A stretch of 64,000 nucleotides of DNA from assembly GCF_964340395.1 (NCBI RefSeq), contig NC_135550.1, positions 33,255,176 to 33,319,175 of the forward strand. Direction: 5' to 3'. The notes beneath the pieces were generated by a model. The model made no database searches. It saw nothing but the letters and a program-made list of their open reading frames with translations, and had not been told where the DNA came from. The position numbers and the translations under genes were made by a program. The DNA comes from Glandiceps talaboti (lineage: Eukaryota > Hemichordata > Enteropneusta > Spengelidae). Below, piece by piece: positions 57,952-64,000 of this stretch. How positions within the stretch are numbered: the stretch's first letter is position 1; each line of letters starts with the position of its first letter.

Positions 57952-58610
57952 ACCATTGTCAACTCAGTTCCTATGTACCATATGTACTATTTTCATTGTC
58001 AACTCAGTTCCTATGTACACTATGTACTATTTCCATTGTCAACTCAGTTCCTATGTACACTATGTACTATTTCCATTGTCAACTCAGTTCCTATGTATGC
58101 TATGTACTATTTCCATTGTCAAATCAGTTCCTATGTATTCTTTGTACTATATCCATTGTCAACTCAGTTCATATGATGATATGTACACTATGTACTATTT
58201 TCATTGTCAACTCAGTTCCTATGTACACTATGTACTATTTCCATTGTCAAATCAGTTCCTATGTACACTATGTACTATTTTAATTGTCAACTCAGTTCAT
58301 ATGATGATATGTACACTATGTACTATTTCCATTGTCAACTCAGTTCCTATGTACACTATGTACTATTTCCATTGTCAAATCAGTTCCTGTGTATTCTATG
58401 TACTACATCCATTGTCAACTCAGTTCATATGATGTTATATACACTATGTACTATTTCCATTGTCAACTCAGTTCCTATGTACACTATGTACTATTTCCAT
58501 TGTCAAATCAGTTCCTATGTACACTATGTACTATTTCCATTTTCAACTCAGTTCCTATGTACACTATGTACTATTTTAATTGTCAACTCAGTTCTTGTGT
58601 ATATCACATA
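57952..58610. repeat. 40-bp minisatellite with three-unit higher-order structure
   Basis: The basic unit contains CATTGTCAACTCAGTTCCTA and ACACTATGTACTATTT, about 16 copies. A long variant with TCATATGATGATATG recurs at about 58166, 58294 and 58425, each followed by a normal unit and then a CAAATCAG unit. This gives a higher-order period of about 128-130 bp. Confidence 0.93.
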
Positions 58611-58996
58611 CTATTTCTTCTTAAAACACATTCAGAAATGAAATAGTGCATATTACTGTGTACTGTGTGTGAAGCTGTGAAGGTATAGTTGTTCATCATA
58701 CCATTTCTTCACACTGTTCATTTCTGTTCTAAAACTGGTCATATAATTGCTTAGGATGATGCCATAATCAGACAAGTCCTTATTTGGATGTGAAAAATAA
58801 TTTCTAACCATACATAGAATAATTCATATAGAATAATTCCAGTTATATTTTAATTTACTAAAACATTTTTTTGTCCTACGCAATAATATTTCCAAAGCCT
58901 AGACAATAAAAAAATCAGGGAAAATAGAAAGCTTAATTTCATGTCATTTGAGCCAAACCTTGAGGATGTTGACTTGTGCATATTTATACATAGATA

Positions 58997-59034
<38 letters not shown>

Positions 59035-59539
59035 CTGACTGTGTTATCCATGTTTCACACACTAATATATATTTATATAAACTCATTGTTTCATTGTTTT
59101 GTACAGATATATATTTTATAACCCCATGTTATAAATAAAAGCATTGTAAATGGCATTTTAGTTGTTAATGTAGTTGACCAAGGTATATTTGACAGAGTCG
59201 ACCTATACAAGGTAGTAGATATGTCTATTGTATAATCATTTCACCAGACAAATCCTTCTCATAGTGATTGTAATAAAAATTGTACATTTTGTACTCGGTG
59301 TAGCCAACAACTTTGTGTACGTCGTGCAGTTTTATTCCTGGAAAGTATGTGTGGAAGTTTTTCCACATCCTTGTTTCCTAGTTTGTCAGGAAATGATTAA
59401 ATGTACATCCAGAGAGATAATGAATCATGCTTCCATGTATACATATAATGGTAATGGTGGTAGAAAGGATGACCAAAAACTGTCATTCAAAATACTAAAG
59501 ACTTTTGTCAATGGCAATTTTTTACCCTCCACAAACATG
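58611..59539. other. intergenic with (GA)n tract
   Basis: (GA)n at about 59000-59032. An AATAAA at about 59132 is a candidate distal poly(A) signal. No gene. Confidence 0.45.
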
Positions 59540-59650
59540 CACCAGCAACAACTGTATGTTACAGTGCAAGAAACCAGCCAACAACTGTATGTTACAGTGC
59601 AAGAAACCAGCCAACAACTGTATGTTACAGTGCAAGAAACCAGCCAACAA
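59540..59650. repeat. 33-bp tandem repeat, 3 copies
   Basis: Units contain CAACTGTATGTTACAGTGCA. The period equals 11 codons (QQLYVTVQETS repeated), but no start, splice or homology support makes it a gene. Confidence 0.9.
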
Positions 59651-60084
59651 ATTCGTTGTTATTTATTTATTTATTAAACACGATCATGATTTCGGTAAAG
59701 TCAGCAAACAGACAGTTTGACAAAGCCTGTTGACAGTCAAAATGTATGTTACTTGTAAGTAATAAGAACCCCTGGTTGGGGTACAAGAACATATTATTTT
59801 ACTAAATTTGTTGTTAGAGTTACATTTTGTTGTACTGAAGTATCTCTTCAATTGGAAATCTGTCCTGGGGAAACATCCAATTACGTTGTATTATAATACA
59901 ATACAATACAATACAATACAATAGCTTACCATTTTATCCTGTCTTGGACTTAACTAAGTAGCCTACTATTCAGAACTCTCATCTTTCCAAACAACATCAC
60001 TGGTTAAAATGTTATGTAAAGAGAAATTTACCGTAAGTTTGGGTTTTTTATTCATCATATTTGATGCAACAATTTTCATCCTTT
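59651..60084. other. intergenic with (AATAC)n
   Basis: An (AATAC)n tract of about five copies at about 59896-59923. A TTTATT near 60047 could be the minus-strand poly(A) signal (AATAAA) for the gene at 60683-60922. Confidence 0.45.
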
Positions 60085-60522
60085 ACATCATACATATTTG
60101 TGGGTGAGGGGGTGACCTGTCATGAAGGTCTGGTCATACATATTTGTGGGTGAGGGGGTGACTTATCATGAAGGTCTGGTCATACATATTTGTGGGTGGG
60201 GGTGACCTGTCATGAAGGGCTGATCATACATATTTGTGGGTGGGGGGGGGTGACCTGTCATGAAGGTCTGATCATACATATTTTGGGTGAGGGGGTGACC
60301 TGTCATGAAGGTCTGATCATACATATTTTGGGTGAGGGGGTTAGCTGTCATGAAGGTCTGGTCATACATATTTATGGGTGGGGGTTAGCTGTCATAAAGG
60401 TCTGATCATACATATTTGTGGGTGAGGGGGTGACCTGTCATAAAGGTCTGGTCATACATATTTGTGGGTGAGGGGGTGACCTGTCATAAAGGTCTGGTCA
60501 TACATATTTGTGGGTGAGGGGA
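60085..60522. repeat. 46-bp G-rich minisatellite, about 9.5 copies
   Basis: Units contain TCATACATATTTGTGGGTGA and GGGGGTGACCTGTCATGAAG. Two to three G-runs per unit on the plus strand. Confidence 0.97.
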
Positions 60523-60682
60523 TCACTGGAGGTATCAACAAATGCATCACATTGAAATACATGTACTGCTATCAGAAGAGCAGTAGGTATTTTCTGAGAT
60601 CAATCAATAGTGAAGTATATTTAACAAGGAAATATGAAAACAGATTTTGGAAATATGTACTTCCTTTATGTGAGAAGATTCT

Positions 60683-60922
60683 TCACTCTTCATGATGAGA
60701 TGTTGCTAATTTCAAAATTTGCGAAATTATCGAGTTAATATTTTGTTCATATTCTTTGGCATTTTCTGTCAGTTGCCAAATTACATATATTACAATTTTG
60801 GAAGGAAAAATGAAAAATCTTGTCATGAAATACCAACATAGAAAGACAGAAATTACTAATAGAATGCTAACAATATCTGGTGTCATCACGTATCGTATCA
60901 TACCATACATGTGATCGTGCAT
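60683..60922 (-). CDS. small single-pass membrane protein, SMIM13-like
   Basis: 79 residues, single exon. The ATG at 60922 has A at -3. The N-terminus is His/Met-rich and short (MHDHMYGMIRYVMTPD), followed by a transmembrane segment at about 16-40 (IVSILLVISVFLCWYFMTRF) and a polar, helical C-terminal tail ending HHEE. The WYF-bearing end of the membrane segment and the following short hydrophobic stretch resemble vertebrate SMIM13 (LLMVCGWYFVWHLFLSKF), a poorly characterised small integral membrane protein, but the match is short and the C-terminal tail differs. It sits 193 bp head-to-head with the S9 peptidase gene, which supports a real transcription unit. Confidence 0.55.
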   Translation of the reverse strand: MHDHMYGMIRYVMTPDIVSILLVISVFLCWYFMTRFFIFPSKIVIYVIWQLTENAKEYEQNINSIISQILKLATSHHEE

Positions 60923-61115
60923 CTTTTATGATGGGGCGACCTCTACGACATTTGCATATTTGCCTACCGTTTCTCTTTCTGTAGAATGATTTATTTGTCT
61001 CGTTGGTGGCGCAATTACTGTTGAGGTTTGGTCTTGCAATATCTGCAACGATTGTGAACCTCGGTTCATTTCTCTGTTAGTTTTGTCAGTTTTGATCAAA
61101 TATGCTCTGCAAACA
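60923..61115. promoter_or_regulatory. candidate bidirectional promoter
   Basis: 193 bp between two divergent start codons, with more CpG than its surroundings. It contains an octamer-type ATTTGCAT (about 60949-60956; ATGCAAAT on the other strand). No clear TATA box for either gene. Confidence 0.5.
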
Positions 61116-61391
61116 ATGACTGCAGCGTTACACAAGCTAAGAGGCCACATTTTGAAGTGCTACATAAGTTCTGTATTGAAACGTGTCCGAGAACAAGAGG
61201 TGACGATGGCCACCTCGGCAATTTCAGCCAAGCAACAAACTACATATACACGTGTTTCTGCAGCAGTCGCCAATAGATCAAATTCGTCACTAGTTGAACC
61301 TACAGAAGCTAAGAGACAACAGTCGTCGATAAATGTTTATGGTAAAGAACTGGTCGATCATTATGCCTGGCTGCAAGACAAAAGGAATAAG
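61116..61391 (+). CDS. S9 peptidase exon 1
   Basis: 92 codons, phase 0 at the donor AAG|GTAGGG. Reading past the donor adds about 25 codons to a stop, but homology resumes only in exon 2. Confidence 0.7.
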
Positions 61392-62542
61392 GTAGGGTTA
61401 CACCAAAGGAGGAATCAAAACAGTGAAGTGACAATCGAGGGCGTGTCCCTCAGCCAGACTGGGTAGTCTTACTACGCTCTTTCGTCATGGAGGTAAAATT
61501 AAATTTAGAAACACACGTCGACCTCCATGCTTTCATAGATTGGTAGAGTTTGCCACTAAAATGAAGTAAGGATCTAGACAACAACTATCTTAAATGTCAT
61601 GGTTTTATTTTGCTGATCATGAACGAAAAAAAGACGCCCTGACTTTTGAATTATGTCTTTACCCCCCCCCACCCCCACCCCCACCCCACACACACACGTA
61701 CACACCGTCAACACACGCCTATACTATATAGCCGGGTATAGAATTCACCTTTCAAAGATAAACTCGTGGTCCTCCCTGAAATAATGAAGTACATGTACAT
61801 ACATGCTATGAATTTTTGCTAATTTCATATGAAAAATAGAGTTTGTTTTTTATACAAAAATTTCTTTTATTTTCTTTTAGGAAGTTCTTCAATATATTGG
61901 CCATGAAAACAGGTAAGCAAGCTGTAGTCATTTATCTCTGATGTTGTCAATGTGAAACCAAATTTACTTAAACCAAACAGTAAAAAACAGATAAATGTAG
62001 ACAAGTTACAGTTTAATAATTCCATATATACACTTAGGCCATAACTTAAGGAATGAACCATGGCCTGATGTATGTCTGTAAGATACAAAGTTAGAGTCAC
62101 ATGCTATTGGCCGTCATTCACAAAAGCCTGATAGGGCTGAATAAAACAATGTATATACTATCATTGAGTGTACAAGCCAGTTTCAACCAATATACCTATG
62201 TTTATCACCATCATCACCATTTGGCCAAACAGTTACAAATTTTATTGTAAAAAATGAACATTTTCATCCATAATTCAAGCTGTTGAATTTAGTTTAAATT
62301 CTTTTTTTGTGTGTGTGTTAATCCATATTCTCTGTTATGCAGGCAAGAGGGCAAAGAAGCAGAGTTTTTATAACTATTATGTATGGAGTTTGCTGACAAC
62401 ACAATCTAATTGTTCTGTACTGATATATTAATATTATTTCAGATACTTCAAGTCTGCAATGGCAGAAACAGAGAAATTTCAACAAACGTTGATCCAAGAA
62501 ATAATCCAGAATGATAAAGTACCAACTGGTAGACCTCCACAG
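61116..62542 (+). CDS. S9 (prolyl oligopeptidase family) peptidase, oligopeptidase B-like, 5' part
   Basis: Three exons give 136 residues before the gene leaves the recognised part of the window; span includes introns. After an N-terminal basic extension, GKELVDHYAWLQDKRNKEVL, YIGHENRYFKSAMAETEKFQ and LIQEIIQND match the start of oligopeptidase B (DNYYWLRDD...[35 protein letters not shown] in E. coli PtrB). Family members are cytosolic serine peptidases with a beta-propeller and a C-terminal alpha/beta-hydrolase domain; both would lie to the right of this window. The first ~35 residues (MTAALHKLRGHILKCYISSV) are basic and helical, so a mitochondrial presequence is possible. A PREPL relative is an alternative. 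The start is the first in-frame ATG. Confidence 0.75.
61392..61880. other. S9 peptidase intron 1
   Basis: Contains a C-rich CCCCACCCCC/(CA) low-complexity patch at about 61660-61700. It ends in TTTTATTTTCTTTTAG. Confidence 0.6.
61881..61912 (+). CDS. S9 peptidase exon 2 (32-nt microexon)
   Basis: Acceptor TTTCTTTTAG, donor AACAG|GTAAGC, phase 0 to 2. It encodes EVLQYIGHENR across the next junction, exactly the EVLxYLxxEN block of oligopeptidase B. Confidence 0.8.
61913..62442. other. S9 peptidase intron 2
   Basis: AT-rich, nothing else recognised. It ends in AATATTATTTCAG. Confidence 0.6.
62443..62542 (+). CDS. S9 peptidase exon 3
   Basis: 100 nt, phase 2 to 0, first donor CCACAG|GTAATA. 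It encodes YFKSAMAETEKFQQTLIQEI and QNDKVPTGRPPQ. Its last 29 bases (from about 62514, ACAAAGTACC-like in later copies, GATAAAGTACC here) and the donor are the seed of the downstream tandem array. Confidence 0.8.
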
Positions 62543-63296
62543 GTAATAGTATTCTATTTAATAGTGACAAAGTACCAACTGGTAGACCTCCACAGGTAAT
62601 AGTATTCTATTTAATAGTGACAAAGTACCAACTGGTAGACCTCCACAGGTAATAGTATTCTATTTAATAGTGACAAAGTACCAACTGGTAGACCTCCACA
62701 GGTAATAGTATTCTATTTAGTAGTGACAAAGTACCAACTGGTAGACCTCCACAGGTAATAGTATTCTATTTAATAGTGACAAAGTACCAACTGGTAGACC
62801 TCCACAGGTAATAGTATTCTATTTAATAGTGACAAAGTACCAACTGGTAGACCTCCACAGGTAATAGTATTCTATTTAATAGTGACAAAGTACCAACTGG
62901 TAGACCTCCACAGGTAATAGTATTCTATTTAATAGTGACAAAGTACCAACTGGTAGACCTCCACAGGTAATAGTATTCTATTTAATAGTGACAAAGTACC
63001 AACTGGTAGACCTCCACAGGTAATAGTATTCTATTTAATAGTGACAAAGTACCAACTGGTAGACCTCCACAGGTAATAGTATTCTATTTAATAGTGACAA
63101 AGTACCAACTGGTAGACCTCCACAGGTAATAGTATTCTATTTAATAGTGACAAAGTACCAACTGGTAGACCTCCACAGGTAATTAATAGTGACAAAGTAC
63201 CAACTGGTAGACCTCCACAGGTAATAGTATTCTATTTAGTAGTTACAAAGTACCAACTGGTAGACCTCCACAGGTAATATAGTATTCTATTTAATA
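62543..63296 (+). repeat. 53-bp array that reduplicates an exon end and its splice donor
   Basis: Units of 53 bp run GTAATAGTATTCTATTTAAT, AGTGACAAAGTACCAACTGG, TAGACCTCCACAG. Last exon bases of the successive donor copies fall at 62542, 62595, 62648, 62701, 62754, 62807, 62860, 62913, 62966, 63019, 63072, 63125, 63178, 63220 and 63273, with one more at 63782 beyond the inserted MITE. One unit is shortened (donor spacing 42 bp at 63178-63220). Copies are almost identical, so the expansion is recent. Reading on past the first donor meets an in-frame stop at the end of the first unit. Confidence 0.97.
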
Positions 63297-63745
63297 GAGA
63301 GGTTAAGATACACGTTAGAACACATACGCCTATGGGAGCATAGCCTATGCTGGTGTACAAGTAATGACGCGTACAAAATTGTGTTTAGTTATGCGTTCTA
63401 AAAACAAATGTGGAAAACAGTGGAATGTGAATGTATGCGTTGATATCCAGAAGGCCAGATACATGCCTTTGATTTCTAAATTTGTCCATATTTTTGCCAT
63501 TTTTCCTGCAACTACCCAAACCAAAAACCAAACAATTAGTTTAAAGTTATGCTTCCGAACTTTGATATAAAAAATATGACATTTAATAGAAGAAAATGAC
63601 AAAAATTCAACACATATTTACAGTTACGTGTAGACCGCCATTTTGACGTAGCATCGTTTGATACAGAATGCCTGAGTTGCTTCGAATCACGTGACTATGA
63701 TGCTACACATTAGAACACACGTAAATACGCGCATCTAAACCTCTC
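63297..63745. mobile_element. 449-bp MITE inserted in the donor array
   Basis: Inverted ends GAGAGGTTAAGAT (63297) and ATCTAAACCTCTC (63745), 12 of 13 matching, flanked by TAATA direct repeats (63292-63296, 63746-63750), a 5-bp target duplication within the array unit. Subterminal TTAGAACACA motifs occur near both ends (63315 and 63710). The interior is CpG-rich and holds a CGCCATTTTGACGT motif. No transposase is encoded. Confidence 0.85.
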
Positions 63746-63750
63746 TAATA

Positions 63751-63797
63751 GTGACAAAGTACCAACTGGTAGACCTCCACAGGTAACAGTATTCTAT
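63751..63797 (+). repeat. last copy of the 53-bp donor array
   Basis: Continues the array to the right of the MITE and ends with donor CCACAG|GTAACAG (last exon-like base 63782), followed by a diverged ATTCTATTAG. Confidence 0.95.
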
Positions 63798-64000
63798 TAG
63801 TATGGTGTTTTTTTACTAATGTGAACTGTGTAAAAATTAATATATAACAAGGGGGTAGACATTTTTTTATTCAAGCTAGGAATAAGAATTGATGTTCCCT
63901 TACAAAAAATATCCTATAGGAAAAAGTCTTATCAGAATCCTATAGGTTTCTTAAAGTATTCCTATAAGAAAAATCATAAAATTTTGGCCCCTTTCTTTTC
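63798..64000. other. window end, presumably intron of the S9 peptidase gene
   Basis: AT-rich. The motif CCTATAGG/CCTATAAG recurs at short intervals between 63910 and 63970. No further exon is seen. Confidence 0.4.

Noticed and set aside
57952-58646. Several overlapping 100-150-codon frames rich in Cys and Tyr
   Set aside because: All are readings of the 40-bp minisatellite in different frames.
59228-59677. 149-codon open frame ending in QQLYVTVQETS repeats
   Set aside because: No proper ATG start, hydrophobic random-like sequence, and the repeat part is just the 33-bp tandem array.
61392-61466. Read-through C-terminus after S9 peptidase exon 1 (ending SLSQTG)
   Set aside because: A donor precedes it, and the family homology continues only through the microexon at 61881.

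Overview
The window is animal nuclear DNA. It is AT-rich, has long GT-AG introns, is packed with micro- and minisatellites, carries tRNA-derived SINEs, decayed LINE pieces and small foldback DNA elements, and encodes typical metazoan proteins. The gene content (an IMPACT homologue, an Ikaros/Pegasus/Hunchback-type zinc-finger protein, a FRMD6/Willin-like FERM protein, an oligopeptidase B-like S9 peptidase) fits a bilaterian invertebrate, probably marine. I cannot name the species, and a deuterostome or lophotrochozoan are both possible. All homology calls are from recalled family sequences, not from a search.

Left part (1-11.4 kb). A minus-strand exon of an unidentified gene lies at 508-813, possibly sharing a bidirectional promoter (about 2.2-2.5 kb) with an intronless IMPACT gene (2483-3406, +). 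A LINE remnant (4.4-5.0 kb, -) separates IMPACT from a convergent zinc-finger gene (6637-7875, -). That gene's 5' leader exon ends at 8994 and predicts a short uORF overlapping the main start as ATGA. Between 9 and 11.4 kb lie a large CCA/TCA compound microsatellite, an (AT)n tract against a LINE fragment, and a nested palindrome.

Middle part (11.4-55.3 kb). One FRMD6/Willin-like gene (+) fills about 44 kb. I can place 14 coding exons whose phases all agree, for a predicted 808-residue protein with an N-terminal FERM domain and a Ser/Thr-rich tail. Intron 1 (17.7 kb) is a landing zone for DNA elements: a 2.3 kb hAT-like element, three foldback/MITE elements, a TIR element with internal tandem units, and a SINE. 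Introns 2, 4 and 10 carry large minisatellites (about 54-63 bp units; the intron 4 and intron 10 arrays have about 27-32 copies). The 3' flank carries four more arrays.

Right part (60.6-64 kb). A small single-exon membrane-protein gene (-) sits head-to-head, 193 bp apart, with the 5' part of an S9-family peptidase gene (+) that runs off the window. The third exon of that gene has had its last bases plus the 5' splice site amplified into a 53-bp tandem array giving 16 copies of the donor site, later interrupted by a 449-bp MITE. This array of splice donors is the most unusual object in the window.
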